The notes beneath the pieces were generated by a model. The model worked only from the letters and a program-made list of their open reading frames with translations. It was not told where the DNA came from and did no database searches. DNA of 64,000 bases from Marinitoga lauensis. GTDB taxonomy: Bacteria > Thermotogota > Thermotogae > Petrotogales > Petrotogaceae. Position numbers and translations under genes: made by a program. The DNA lies in the NCBI RefSeq assembly GCF_004135675.1, contig NZ_QHLX01000003.1, positions 310,001-374,000 of the forward strand, read 5' to 3'. Shown piece by piece: positions 50,888 through 61,035 of the stretch (positions are counted from its first letter, which is position 1; every line of letters begins with the position of its first letter).

Positions 50888-51082
50888 CTCAAAGAAGATT
50901 TTACATTACAAAAGTCCATCTCCTTAACACCAGAAAGATGGACTCTTGAAATTTTAAGAACTATTATAGAAGCTTTACAGGGGATTTCAGTAATGTTGCT
51001 GGTGTTTTTTATCTTTGCTTTAATAGCATTTGTAATAATGAAGGCCATTGAAAGTCATAATTCAGAAAAAAAGAACATATAA
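50888..51082 (+). CDS. Possible small membrane protein
   Basis: An open frame of about 64 codons whose translation includes a polar N-terminal part (SISLTPERWTLEILRTIIEAL), a membrane helix (VMLLVFFIFALIAFVIM) and a charged tail. No start codon is present at the open-frame start. A frameshift may separate it from a start near the GTG at 50832, preceded by GAGAAGG. It overlaps the convergent gene by 21 bases. Not recognised. It could be a real short gene or chance. Confidence 0.35.
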   Translation, partial: LKEDFTLQKSISLTPERWTLEILRTIIEALQGISVMLLVFFIFALIAFVIMKAIESHNSEKKNI

Positions 51083-52209
51083 TAGATGAGTTATAAATCC
51101 TGCAATAATTCCAGCAATAGTGTGTGAAAGAATAGCTTTACTTGCTAATTTCCTTGCTTTTAATGAATCCATCATAGCGATATGTGTAGATAAATAACCA
51201 CTCCAGGTCATTCCAATAGCAGTTAAAACTGATATATCGTTTGGTGTGATAGAATTTGTTTCAATAAATTTAGGAATTAGGGCCAATGCAGCACCGGTTG
51301 AACCTAAGGAAGTTAATGGAAATGCTATTAATTTAGGAGATTTAAAACCAAAAAGAAAATTTAATATAAAATCTAATTTTGAACCTATCCATTGCAAAAC
51401 GGGAACACCTTCATAAGGTAACCCTTGATATCCTATAGAAGGGTCTTTAGGGCCATTAGTAAACATCATTACTATTGTACTTATTATTAATACACCTGGA
51501 ATTATTGAAAGGCCTAAATCAACACCGATTTTTCCGCCTTCTAATAATCCATCAATTAATCGTGATAAGACACTACCTTTTGTGGCATTCCAGTATTCTA
51601 CGTCTTCTGGGTGATCAACATGTTTTATATCCTTATAGTGTTTTTTGGTATAATGGGAAAATATTCTTACGCTAATAATGCTACCAATTACAGCTCCTAA
51701 ATTTCCCAATAAAACAGGTAAAAACAAATTTTCTCCCATTGCAGAGGATTGAGCAATCATAAATGTTGTAACAATTAATCCCATACCAAATGATGTTCCT
51801 AAATTACAGAGAAGTGGAATTTGCCATTTCTCAAAATATTTTGTGAATTGTTTATCTTGTGCTAGAGATAAAATAGCAGGATTGTCTGATAAATATGTGG
51901 TTAATATTCCCAAAGCAGAAGCACCTGGAAGGTTGTATAATGGTTTCATTAGTTTTGAAAGAAGTTTGTTTAATAGATAAACAACCCCAAATTCAGAAAG
52001 AACATTTCCAAAAGCGCTTGTTAGAACAGCTACGGCCATAATAAAAATACTGTATTTAATAATAAATCATGTGCTGTAGACATTAATGTTTTAAAAAAAT
52101 TACTAATACCCATATAGTTCATTACAGGTAAAAATATTGCTGATGAAAAAACCAAAAAAAGAAGAGGTTCTCTAAGTTTATTTTTTTTAACAAATTCTTT
52201 TTCTTCCAT
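51062..52209 (-). CDS. Gate-domain (nucleoside-recognition) membrane protein
   Basis: A polytopic membrane protein of about 382 residues with about ten hydrophobic segments. It resembles the YjiH/CD0519 group with a Gate domain (SALGILTTYLSDNPAIL, then GTSFGMGLIVTTFMIAQSS). A base is lost near 52035. ATG at 52209 follows CCGGAGGTATATT. Members are presumed transporters, with no established substrate. It stands alone. Confidence 0.75.
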
Positions 52210-52400
52210 AATATACCTCCGGAATATTGAAATATTAAACAAAATATATTATAATAAATATGAAAAAAATTTCAAACATTAAATTAAGTGATTTTTAGTT
52301 TTTGAAGTCAAATAAGTATGTTTTTAGATAAATATGCTTCTAAATTTAATTAAAGCTTCAAAATTAAATAACTTACTTTTGTTAAAATATATTTACAAAC

Positions 52401-52491
52401 GGAGGCGTGTTCCGAATTGGCTAAGGAGCCGGTCTCGAAAACCGGTGAGGGTTACACCCTCGTGTGGGTTCGAGTCCCACCGCCTCCGCCA
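52401..52491 (+). tRNA. tRNA-Ser (anticodon CGA)
   Basis: A class II tRNA. The acceptor GGAGGCG pairs with CGCCTCC, the anticodon loop is CTCGAAA, there is a long variable arm (GAGGGTTACACCCTC), the T-arm is GGTTCGAGTCC, and CCA is encoded. It lies 30 bases before mmtA on the same strand. Confidence 0.97.
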
Positions 52492-52521
52492 TTTTTATAT
52501 ATTCTGGTGGGAGGGTTTTTG

Positions 52522-54552
52522 ATGAAAAATTTGAAAAATGTATACGAACATTTAAAAAAGAATATTGAAAAGGGGAAAACTGATTATGCTGTGCCTAAAA
52601 GGTGGATGCCTGATGATTATGAAGGGACAGTAAGATTAAAAGGAAGAACTTTTGTTGTTAATCCTTATGAGTATTTTACGAAAATTATAGAAAAAATATT
52701 GAATAATGCAGATGAAATTAATGATTACTCAAAACCGTTATCATTTACAACAAATGAAAAAACAACTGAATGGTTAAAAAAATCAATTATATATAGTGCA
52801 CACGTAAGAATGACAACCGCTTATCAACATGATGTAAATGCGGCATATTTTAAACCAGATGATGATTTGGGGTACAGAGAAAGCGGAACGTTTTTAAAAA
52901 TGATAGCTTTATTACCTTATTTGAAGAGTTTCAATGTAAACGCCATTTACTTATTACCAATAACCCAGTCAAGTAATAAATTTAAAAAGGGTGAAGTAGG
53001 TTCTCCATATGCAGTAAAAAGCTTTCATCATGTAGAAAAAGATTATCATGATCCATTATTAGAAGGTTTTGATGCAGATCAGGAATTTTCTGCATTTGTT
53101 GAAGCAGCACATATGATGGGAATGAGAGTTATTCTTGATTTCATTCCAAGAACTGCCTCAAGAGATAATAATTTAATTTTAGAACATCCAGATTGGTTCT
53201 ACTGGATTGATATAAATGAATTATCCTCATATAAGCCACCTAAAATTGACGAATTAGACTTTGAACAACCATCACCGGAAAATTTACCGATATTATATTC
53301 TAATCCAGAAGTAAAAAAACATTTAAAGAAATTCAGATGGGCTCCGAATATTACAGATCCTCAAAAATGGGAAAATTTTGTCAGGAAAAATAAAGACAAT
53401 CCAGACTTTTTAGAAGAAATAGTCAAAGAATTTAAAATAATTACAGTTCCAGGATTTTCTGATTGGATTAATGATCCTCAACCAACATGGGATGATGTAA
53501 CCTTCCTGAGACTTTTTTTAAGCCATCCGATGGAATCTGAAAAATATTTAGAAAATCCAGAAGAACAGCCACCATATGTATTATATGATGTTGTGAAATC
53601 AAGTAATTTCCCTGGTAAAGTAAAAAATGAAGAATTATGGAATATGATAGCTAACATCATGCCATATTTCCAGGAAAATTATGGTATAGATGGTGCCAGA
53701 TTAGATATGGGACATGCATTGCCAAAAGAATTAGAACATAGAATCATATCAAATGCTAAAAATTTTGATCCATCATTTGCAATCATTGCAGAAGAACTTT
53801 CAATGGATAATCATAAAAAGGCTAAATTAAGCGGTTATGATGCAATATTAGGAAACACATGGTGGGCAGAGCCAAGACATCAAAAAAGTTGGTTTATAAA
53901 AACAGTAAGAGATATAATGCCAAAATTAGAAGTTCCATCAATGGCTACAGCGGAAACGCCAGACTCACCAAGGGCTGTAACAAGAGATGGTGGAGAATTA
54001 TTTGCAAAATTATCAGCAGTTGTAAATACTTTCATGCCAAACGGACTAACAGTAATAAATTCAGGAAGTGAAATATTTGAAAAACAACCCATGAATTTAG
54101 GACTTGACTTTGAAAAGCCAGAAGAAGAAAGGTATAAATATTTAAAACCAACAGATCAATTCTATGGTAAATTGGCATTTTTCGATTATTATGCATTACA
54201 TTGGGATGTAGATAAACATATGGTAAGATTATTAGTAGCACTTGGTAAAATAAAAAAAGAATATGCAGATTTAATAAGTAATATCAGTCATTATAGATAT
54301 ACAGAACATATGGATAAAGTATTTTCCATATTTTATTGGGATGGTAATAAAGGATTATTAATTCCTGTAAACTTAAACTTTGATAAAGCAGTAAATTTTG
54401 GATATGATCTTGGTTATCATACATGGAGAGGGCATCATAAAATAAGCTTATTGCTTGAAAATTATAGAAGATGTGATTTTAAATGGGATGAAGGAGCATG
54501 GCTAAATATTAATCTTAATCCTGGCGAAACGAAAATCTATTTAGTTGAATAA
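52522..54552 (+). CDS. mmtA: Maltosyltransferase (GH13)
   Basis: Transfers maltosyl units between malto-oligosaccharides. The 676-residue protein closely follows the T. maritima maltosyltransferase: YAVPKRWMPDDY near the start, YLLPITQSSNKFKKG, VILDFIPRTASRD, the nucleophile Asp in GIDGARLDMGHALPKE, the acid/base Glu in IIAEELSMD, and the third acid in ATAETPDSPR. There is no signal peptide, so it acts on internal glycans. ATG at 52522 has GGGAGG upstream. The frame is intact and it ends in a strong terminator. Confidence 0.95.
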   Translation: MKNLKNVYEHLKKNIEKGKTDYAVPKRWMPDDYEGTVRLKGRTFVVNPYEYFTKIIEKILNNADEINDYSKPLSFTTNEKTTEWLKKSIIYSAHVRMTTAYQHDVNAAYFKPDDDLGYRESGTFLKMIALLPYLKSFNVNAIYLLPITQSSNKFKKGEVGSPYAVKSFHHVEKDYHDPLLEGFDADQEFSAFVEAAHMMGMRVILDFIPRTASRDNNLILEHPDWFYWIDINELSSYKPPKIDELDFEQPSPENLPILYSNPEVKKHLKKFRWAPNITDPQKWENFVRKNKDNPDFLEEIVKEFKIITVPGFSDWINDPQPTWDDVTFLRLFLSHPMESEKYLENPEEQPPYVLYDVVKSSNFPGKVKNEELWNMIANIMPYFQENYGIDGARLDMGHALPKELEHRIISNAKNFDPSFAIIAEELSMDNHKKAKLSGYDAILGNTWWAEPRHQKSWFIKTVRDIMPKLEVPSMATAETPDSPRAVTRDGGELFAKLSAVVNTFMPNGLTVINSGSEIFEKQPMNLGLDFEKPEEERYKYLKPTDQFYGKLAFFDYYALHWDVDKHMVRLLVALGKIKKEYADLISNISHYRYTEHMDKVFSIFYWDGNKGLLIPVNLNFDKAVNFGYDLGYHTWRGHHKISLLLENYRRCDFKWDEGAWLNINLNPGETKIYLVE

Positions 54553-54556
54553 AACC

Positions 54557-54591
54557 AATAAAAAAGTCTCCCTTGTGGAGACTTTTTTATT
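54557..54591 (+). terminator. Intrinsic terminator of mmtA
   Basis: A 15-bp stem (54557-54571 with 54577-54591) with GTCTCC/GGAGAC core and five-base loop, followed by T/A-rich sequence. Confidence 0.9.
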
Positions 54592-54624
54592 ATGCTATAA
54601 TTAGAGAAAAAGGAGGTGGAACTG

Positions 54625-56162
54625 ATGAAAAAACTACCCATTGGAGTACAGGATTATAAAAAGATAATAGAAGGAAATTATGTATATGTAGATAAGACGA
54701 AATATATTTATGACCTGATAAGTTCAGAAGTGCCAATATTTTTATCCCGTCCAAGGCGATTTGGAAAGAGTTTAACAGTATCAACATTATATTATATATT
54801 CAAAGGAGAAAAAGACTTATTCAAGGATACTTACATATATGACAAATGGGAATTTAAAGAATATCCAATAATAAGAATAAGCATGTTGGACGTATTATCT
54901 TCAACAGAAGAAGATTTTAAATACGGATTGCTGGAAATAATAAGATTAGAAGGAGAAAGATATGGAATATCAATAGAAAATACAAATTATAAATATGCAT
55001 TTAATGAATTAATAATAAAATTATCAAAAAAAGGAAAGGTAGTAATACTGGTAGATGAATATGAAAAACCAATACTTGATAATATAAATAATAAAGAAAA
55101 AGCAGAAAGATATAGAGAAATACTTAGGGATTTCTATGTAAGTATTAAATCAAAAGATGAATATATAAAGTTTGTATTCATTACTGGAATAACGAAATTC
55201 ACAAAAACAGGAGTATTCTCTGCATTAAACAATTTAAACGATATATCATTAAACAAAAAATACTCACAAATGTTAGGATATACACAGGAAGAATTAGAAT
55301 ATTACTTCAAAGAACACATAAAAGAAACATCAGAAGAAATGGGAATAAGTGAAGAAGAATTATTAAAAGGATTAAAAGAGTATTATAATGGCTTTTCATT
55401 TGATGGAGAACATTATGTATATAATCCATTCTCAATATTAAAATTCTTTGAAGAAAAGAAATTTCAAAATTACTGGTTTGAAAGTGGATCACCATCATTC
55501 TTATACGAATACATAAAAAACAGAAAGATAACCTATGAAGACTTAGTAAAAGAAACAGTAAGTGCAATGGATTTCTCAACAAGAGAAATAGAAGATGCAA
55601 ATGCAAACATATTCTTTACACAGGCAGGATATTTAACCTTCAAAGGGATAAAAAAATTGGGATTAAAAGAAAAATATATACTTGACTATCCAAACATAGA
55701 AGTAAAAAGCAGTTTCTCAAGATTAATATTAGAAGCAAACTATGGATTAAAAGGATTAGATGAAGCAGAAAATATAATATATGAAAAAATATACAACAAT
55801 GATATAGAAGGATTAATAGAAGAAATAAAAAAAGTAATAAGTGCAATACCGTATAATCTACATCAAAAAGAAGAAAGATATTATCACTCATTAATATTTG
55901 CAATACTGGCAATAGCAGGATTGAACGTAAGAGCAGAAGAAATGACAACTCTTGGAAGAAGTGATGTAGTATTAGAATTCAATGAAAGGGTATATATATT
56001 CGAAGCAAAACTGGACAAAAGTACAGAAGAGGCGATAAAACAAATAAAAGAAAAGAAATATTATGAAAAATACAGAGGAAAAGAAATATATCTTATAGGA
56101 ATAAACATAAGTTCGGAAAAAGAAATATAGAGGATTATATAATAAAGAAAATAGAAGAATAA
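54625..56162 (+). CDS. AAA-ATPase-like / PD-(D/E)XK nuclease-like protein
   Basis: A member of the AAA_ATPase_like plus PDDEXK_9 family, multi-copy in many anaerobes. The N-terminal IGVQDYKKIIEGNYVYVDKT leads to Walker A RPRRFGKSL and Walker B VVILVDEYEKPI. The C-terminal nuclease-like fold has GRSDVVLEF...YIFEAKL. A lost A near 56120 shortens the apparent frame; restored, it ends at 56162 (about 512 residues). ATG at 54625 follows GGAGGTGG. The function is unknown; these genes are often mobile or linked to genome defence by association only. Confidence 0.85.
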
Positions 56163-56164
56163 CA

Positions 56165-56193
56165 AAAAACTCCCCAAAAATTGGGGAGTTTTT
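56165..56193 (+). terminator. Intrinsic terminator after the AAA/PD-(D/E)XK gene
   Basis: AAAAACTCCCC with GGGGAGTTTTT and a seven-base loop. Its A-rich left arm also gives a T-run on the minus strand, so it may end the convergent tRNA transcript. Confidence 0.9.
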
Positions 56194-56194
56194 G

Positions 56195-56270
56195 TGGTGG
56201 CCAGGGACAGAATCGAACTGTCGACACCTGGATTTTCAGTCCAGTGCTCTACCAACTGAGCTACCTGGCC
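56195..56270 (-). tRNA. tRNA-Phe (anticodon GAA)
   Basis: Cloverleaf with acceptor GGCCAGG, D-arm AGCTCAG, anticodon stem-loop CTGGACTGAAAATCCAG, T-arm AGTTCGATTCT and encoded CCA. Last of a three-tRNA cluster. Confidence 0.97.
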
Positions 56271-56280
56271 ATCTAATAAA

Positions 56281-56356
56281 TGGTGGGTGCTGCAGGGATC
56301 GAACCTACGACCTTCTGCTTGTAAGGCAGACGCTCTCCCAGCTGAGCTAAGCACCC
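56281..56356 (-). tRNA. tRNA-Val (anticodon TAC)
   Basis: Acceptor GGGTGCT, D-arm AGCTCAGCTGGGAGAGC, anticodon loop CTTACAA, T-arm GGTTCGATCCC and encoded CCA. Confidence 0.97.
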
Positions 56357-56368
56357 ACTCGTTTTTTC

Positions 56369-56441
56369 TGGCGCCCCAACGGATTTGAACCCGTGCCTTT
56401 GGCGTGAAAGGCCAATGTCCTAGGCCGCTAGACGATGGGGC
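56369..56441 (-). tRNA. tRNA-Glu (anticodon TTC)
   Basis: Acceptor GCCCCAT, D-arm region CGTCTAGCGGCCTAGGAC typical of tRNA-Glu, anticodon loop CTTTCAC, T-arm GGTTCAAATCC and encoded CCA. First in the cluster. Confidence 0.96.
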
Positions 56442-56471
56442 ATATCCGGTTACATTTCACAACCGAGATAT

Positions 56472-56500
56472 ATATTACCAGAATTTTTATTAAAAGTCAA
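56472..56500 (-). promoter_or_regulatory. Sigma-70 promoter of the tRNA cluster
   Basis: TTGACT (56495-56500), a 17-base spacer, TAATAT (56472-56477), about 30 bases before tRNA-Glu. Confidence 0.8.
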
Positions 56501-56521
56501 GAAAACAAAAGGTTAAAAACT

Positions 56522-57125
56522 TTAAGAAATGATTTCTAATTTCGGAATATTGAGCAATATAGAAAAAGTTTTTGAAAAGCTCGCTTCCTATGGCTTATAC
56601 GATTCTTTACTTCCTGGCCTAATTGCCCAAAGGTTAGTGTTTCTCCTTCTGGAATAAAGATAGGATCATATCCAAATCCACTTTTACCTAAAATAGAATA
56701 CGCAATTTTGCCTCTTATTTCTCCTTCAACAGAAAAAAGAAGATTGTTTTTTGGATTATAGTATGTTGCAGCACATACAAATCTTGCATTTCTTTTTTCA
56801 AAAGGTACGTTTTCCATCTTTTTCAATATATGTTTCATCTTTTCTTTATAAGTTCTATTTTCCATAAATCTTGCAGAATACACTCCCGGAAATCCATTTA
56901 ATATTTCAATTTCAAGCCAGAGTCATCTGCGATAACAGGTGTTCTCAAAACCTGTGCAGTTTCAATGGCTTTTTTAATAGAATTTTCAAGAAAGGTTTTT
57001 CCATCTTCGTTTACTTCAAAATTTTTTAGAATTTCAAACATTCCTTTGATTATAAAACTATCGGGTTTAATTTCATTTACTTCCTTTAATTTGTGTTTAT
57101 TATTCGTCGCCAGATATATTATCAT
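56522..57125 (-). CDS. rdgB: XTP/dITP diphosphatase (RdgB/HAM1)
   Basis: Removes non-canonical purine triphosphates. It has LATNNKHKLKEV at the N-terminus, VIADDSGL, and the C-terminal SGFGYDPIFIPEG...EVKNRISHRKRAF. Bases are missing near 56915 (after DDSGL) and in a T-run near 56570. The reconstructed C-terminus is LLNIPKLEIIS, giving about 201 residues. The ATG overlaps the rpe stop. Confidence 0.93.
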
Positions 57126-57779
57126 ATTCCCAAACCAACCTCTTTCAATTTTTTAGCCGCTTCAGAAGGATTATCCTGATGAAATACACCAGCTCCAACA
57201 ACAAATTCAGTTGCTCCAGATAAATATAACTCACGAATATTTTTTAAACCAACACCACCATCTACTTCGATAACAACATTTAATTGTTGCTTTTCTATCA
57301 TATCCTTTAATTTTTTAATTTTAGGTAATGTGGCAGATATAAATTTTTGTCCTGTGAATCCGGGATTAACGCTCATTATCAATACTCTATCAACAAAAGG
57401 TAGTATTTCTTCTAAGAGAAAAACGGGAGTATGTGGGTTTAATGAAACACCTGCGTCACAACCATATCTTTAATCTTTGTTATGGTTCTATGTAAATGAG
57501 TAACTGCTTCATAATGAACTGTAATTCCGTTTACTCCCATTTTTACATAATCTTCAATATATCTATCTGGATCAACAATCATCAAGTGAGCATCAAGATA
57601 TTTTTTGTAATATTTCTAACTGTTTTGATTATAGGAGTTCCTAAAGATATATTTGGAACAAATAAGCCATCCATTACATCTAAATGTATTCCATCAATAT
57701 TATTTTCTACGTTTTTAATCTCTTCTCCTAATTTTGAAAAATCAGCCGCTAAAATTGAAGGATAAATTTTCATTTCCAT
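57122..57779 (-). CDS. rpe: Ribulose-phosphate 3-epimerase
   Basis: Interconverts ribulose-5-phosphate and xylulose-5-phosphate. TIM-barrel motifs are YPSILAADFSKLG, GIHLDVMDGLFVPNI, AHLMIVDPD, MSVNPGFTGQKFI and EVDGGV. Two or three single-base losses between 57465 and 57605 split it. ATG at 57779 follows GAGGAGG. About 220 residues. With tkt in the same operon and talC elsewhere, the non-oxidative pentose phosphate pathway is well covered. Confidence 0.93.
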
Positions 57780-57789
57780 CTTTTCCTCC

Positions 57790-58667
57790 TCATCTTTTTT
57801 GATATTCTTCCACTTCATTATATATTTTTAAATAATTTTTATATCTAATTTCTGAAATATCTCCACTCTCAACCGCATCTTTAACACCGCAATGTGGTTC
57901 GTTTATATGAATGCAATCATTAAAAGCACAATACATTGAATGTTCATTAAATTCAACAAAGAAATTTTGTAATTCATCGGGTTCAAAATCATATACTTCA
58001 AATGCTGCAAATCCTGGAGTATCAGCTACAAATCCACCAAAATCAAATTCTAAAAGTTCAGTGTAAGTTGTAGTATGTTTTCCTCTTTGAAGTTTTTCAG
58101 ATATTTCTCCTACTTTTAATTTAAGCCCTGGATTAATGGCATTAAGTAAAGAGGATTTTCCAACTCCTGACATTCCTGCAAATGTGGAAATTTTGTTTTT
58201 TAAGTAAGTTTTTATTTCTTCTATGCCTATATTTTTTTTAGCACTTGTTAAAATAATCGGGTACAGAGGAGAGTATATTTTTAAAAACTCATCAATTTCT
58301 TCTTTTTCTAATAAATCCACTTTATTTAAAACTATAATACAATTAAGATTGTTCTTTTCTACCTGAACAAGAAATTTGTCTATTATTAAATAATCAACTT
58401 TTGGGCTTTTTAAACAGGTAACTAATACAGTTTGATCAACGTTTGCTATTTTTGGCCTATATAACAGATTTTTTCTTGGTAAAATATTTTCTATTTTTGC
58501 AGATCCGTTTTCTATTGAATATTCTACATAGTCTCCAACTATTGGGTTATTTTTTGTAATTTAAATTTACCTCTCAAGAAAGCAGTAATTTTTTCTCTGG
58601 TATTCATGTCTATTAATTCTAACGTATTTGAATGAAACCGAGTCACTATTCCTTTTCCTATTTTCAC
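57790..58667 (-). CDS. rsgA: Ribosome small subunit-dependent GTPase RsgA
   Basis: Circularly permuted GTPase for late 30S assembly. An N-terminal OB domain is followed by LNKVDLL (G4), then [15 protein letters not shown] (P-loop) and FVADTPGF (G3). The C-terminal zinc knuckle is CAFNDCIHINEPHCGVKDAV. The start is GTG at 58667, overlapping the PASTA gene stop. A base is missing in an A-run near 58555. About 293 residues. Confidence 0.94.
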
Positions 58668-59176
58668 TTATTCACCTCCGAAGATGCAATTTTTAATAAT
58701 ATTGTATCATTTTTATTAACGATAGTTCCAGGTTTTGGATCCATATCTATGACTGTTTCAATTTTTTCATCAGAGTTATAAATTTTTATTATTTTATAAT
58801 TTAAACTATAAGAAGTTAAAAATTGTTCCGCTACCTGCAGTGGAACGCCTATTAAATCTGGTACTTTAAGTGGTTCTATCTTTCCTAATTGAACAAAAAT
58901 ATGGCGTCCTTTTTTTACCCGCTTTCCTGCAGAAGGTTCTGTATATAATACTTTGTTTCCAACTCCCTGAATTAGAGGAATTAATCCAATTTCTTTTAAA
59001 GCTTTAATAGCAGTATCTTTGCTTTCTCCTTTAACTTCAGGTATAGTAACATAAGCAGAGCTATTTACAAAAATAAATATAAACAGGAGCAATATTAATC
59101 CGCCAGAAATTGCTCCTAGAACAAACATTATCATATTGTAAGTTAGCTTTTTTATTATTCTTTTCCAATTTTTCAT
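58664..59176 (-). CDS. Membrane-anchored PASTA-domain protein
   Basis: A protein of 170 residues with a cytoplasmic basic tail, one membrane helix (about 15-37) and two PASTA domains (TIPEVKGESKDTAIKALKEIG; KVPDLIGVPLQVAEQFL) outside. PASTA domains bind peptidoglycan fragments and usually belong to PknB kinases or penicillin-binding proteins, but neither is fused here. ATG at 59176 overlaps the rlmN stop. Confidence 0.85.
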   Translation of the reverse strand: MKNWKRIIKKLTYNMIMFVLGAISGGLILLLFIFIFVNSSAYVTIPEVKGESKDTAIKALKEIGLIPLIQGVGNKVLYTEPSAGKRVKKGRHIFVQLGKIEPLKVPDLIGVPLQVAEQFLTSYSLNYKIIKIYNSDEKIETVIDMDPKPGTIVNKNDTILLKIASSEVNK

Positions 59177-60213
59177 TTTATCTTTATACCCTTTTTTCTT
59201 AATTTTAATTGCCCACATGCTGCATCAATATCAGTACCTTTTTCAATACGCAAAGTAGCTTCAATATTATGTTCTTTTAATTTATTTACAAAGTTAGTTA
59301 AGAATCTCTTTGAAGGTCTTTCAAATCCTGCTGGATTAGGATTTACAGGAATAATATTTACCATAACCTTTAGCCCTTTTAATAATTCAGCTAATTCTTC
59401 AGCATGCTTTTCTTCGTCATTCAATCCCTTTATTGCAATATATTCTATTGTGATTCTATTTTTTGTTTTTTCCTGATATATTTTGCATGATTGAATAACT
59501 TCTTCTATTGGGTATTTTGCATTAATAGGCATAATTTGGTCTCTTATATAATTATTTGGAGCATGCAAAGAGACAGAAAGCCTTATATCCATATCAAAAT
59601 CAGCCAATTCTTCGATTTTATCAGCAATACCCGCTGTTGAAATTGTAATTCTTCTTGCACCTAAATTTTTCATCTTTTTATTATTCCAATTTTTAATGGC
59701 CTTTAATACATTGTCATAATTTAATAGTGGTTCTCCCATTCCCATTAAAACAATATTATTAATATTTACATCTCTTAACTTTTCAATAGCTAAAACCTGG
59801 GCTACTATTTCCCCAACAGTAAGATTTCTTTCAAAACCACTTGCACCTGTGGAACAGAATTTACATTTTAAAGCACACCCAACCTGTGTTGATATACATG
59901 ATGAAACTCTATTAGGATAAAATAGCAATACAGATTCAATAGTTTTACCATCTTCTAATTTCCATAAAAATTTTGTTGTGCCATCTTTTTTTGATTCCTG
60001 TATCTCAATAGGCTCAGGAATATAAATATAGAAATGTTCATCCAATAATTCTCTATGAGCTTTTGAGAGATTTGTCATTTCAAAAAAATCAAAAACGTGT
60101 TTTTTAAATATCCAATCTAAAACCTGATCAACTCTAAATTTTTGTAATTTTATGCTTTTGAATTCTTCAATTAATTCATCATAACTAAAATCTAAAATAT
60201 TTTTTTTAACCAT
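59173..60213 (-). CDS. rlmN: 23S rRNA (adenine-2503-C2) methyltransferase RlmN
   Basis: Radical SAM methyltransferase that also modifies tRNA A37. The cluster motif is CALKCKFCSTG, with GMGEPLLNYDNV, and the C-terminal catalytic cysteine is in DIDAACGQL. Length is 346 residues and the frame is intact. AGGAGG precedes the ATG. Confidence 0.96.
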   Translation of the reverse strand: MVKKNILDFSYDELIEEFKSIKLQKFRVDQVLDWIFKKHVFDFFEMTNLSKAHRELLDEHFYIYIPEPIEIQESKKDGTTKFLWKLEDGKTIESVLLFYPNRVSSCISTQVGCALKCKFCSTGASGFERNLTVGEIVAQVLAIEKLRDVNINNIVLMGMGEPLLNYDNVLKAIKNWNNKKMKNLGARRITISTAGIADKIEELADFDMDIRLSVSLHAPNNYIRDQIMPINAKYPIEEVIQSCKIYQEKTKNRITIEYIAIKGLNDEEKHAEELAELLKGLKVMVNIIPVNPNPAGFERPSKRFLTNFVNKLKEHNIEATLRIEKGTDIDAACGQLKLRKKGIKIK

Positions 60214-60225
60214 TTCGATTACCTC

Positions 60226-61035
60226 CTAAAATACGCAACATTCATAACTCCATGTTATTTTAAAGTTTAATTTTTCTGCTAATTTAACGGTATTATTTAC
60301 TGGTTGTACAATTTTATCTGAAATATATAATAATTTTTCTTGCAATTCTTTTCTATATTTTCCTTTTGGATGCATACATCCCAGGGTTAATTTTGCTGAC
60401 GGAAAAATATTTTTGGCATAATTAAAGACACTATAGACTTCATCAATTAAAGGAGGAGATTCATTTTCAAAAAATGAGCCTTTTGTAGGAATAAAAACCA
60501 AAAATATAATTTCATCGATACTATTATATTCTTTAAGTTTATTTAAGGCATCAATTTCATGAGTGAGTTTTCCTCCATTAAGACCTATCGTTATATGTGG
60601 TTTAACATTAAAATTCAATTTGAATAAATTATCAAAAGTATTCCACATTTCATCGAATTTATCCATCCCATAAACATCTATCATTGTTTTTTTATTGCCT
60701 ACTAAATCAAAAGAAATAGCATCGCTGATATCTTTTATTTTCAATAATTCATTATAATCCATAAATCCTGTATGAAGATTATATTTAAAATGATATTTTT
60801 CTTTATATTTTTTCAGTTGTTCTACAAAATTATATACAGGGACTTTTATTTCGTTGTTCATTCCTCCGCTTAAAAGCAAAGATGTTTTATCGGATAAATT
60901 ATCAATATCGTTTATAGTTGCCATGTTCTCTAAATAATGCTTATTACAATGTTTACAGTTCAAATAACAATATTTTCCAGTTAAGGAAATTGATTTTGTA
61001 TCTCTCATCTTAACAAAATGAATTTTATTTTTCAT
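60226..61035 (-). CDS. Radical SAM protein of unknown function
   Basis: A 269-residue radical SAM protein. CYLNCKHC carries the three cluster cysteines after SISLTGKY. SLLLSGGM, ISFDLVG and ITIGLNGGK follow the barrel pattern. TLGCMHPKGKYRKEL and a C-terminal ECCVF may bind a second metal or substrate. It loosely resembles uncharacterised biotin-synthase or lipoyl-synthase homologues in anaerobes. It overlaps rnc by 11 bases. The function cannot be inferred. Confidence 0.75.
   Translation of the reverse strand: MKNKIHFVKMRDTKSISLTGKYCYLNCKHCNKHYLENMATINDIDNLSDKTSLLLSGGMNNEIKVPVYNFVEQLKKYKEKYHFKYNLHTGFMDYNELLKIKDISDAISFDLVGNKKTMIDVYGMDKFDEMWNTFDNLFKLNFNVKPHITIGLNGGKLTHEIDALNKLKEYNSIDEIIFLVFIPTKGSFFENESPPLIDEVYSVFNYAKNIFPSAKLTLGCMHPKGKYRKELQEKLLYISDKIVQPVNNTVKLAEKLNFKITWSYECCVF

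Noticed and set aside
52417..52521. An extended mmtA start within the tRNA-Ser gene.
   Set aside because: The bases encode the tRNA, and ATG at 52522 has a proper ribosome binding site and matches the family start.
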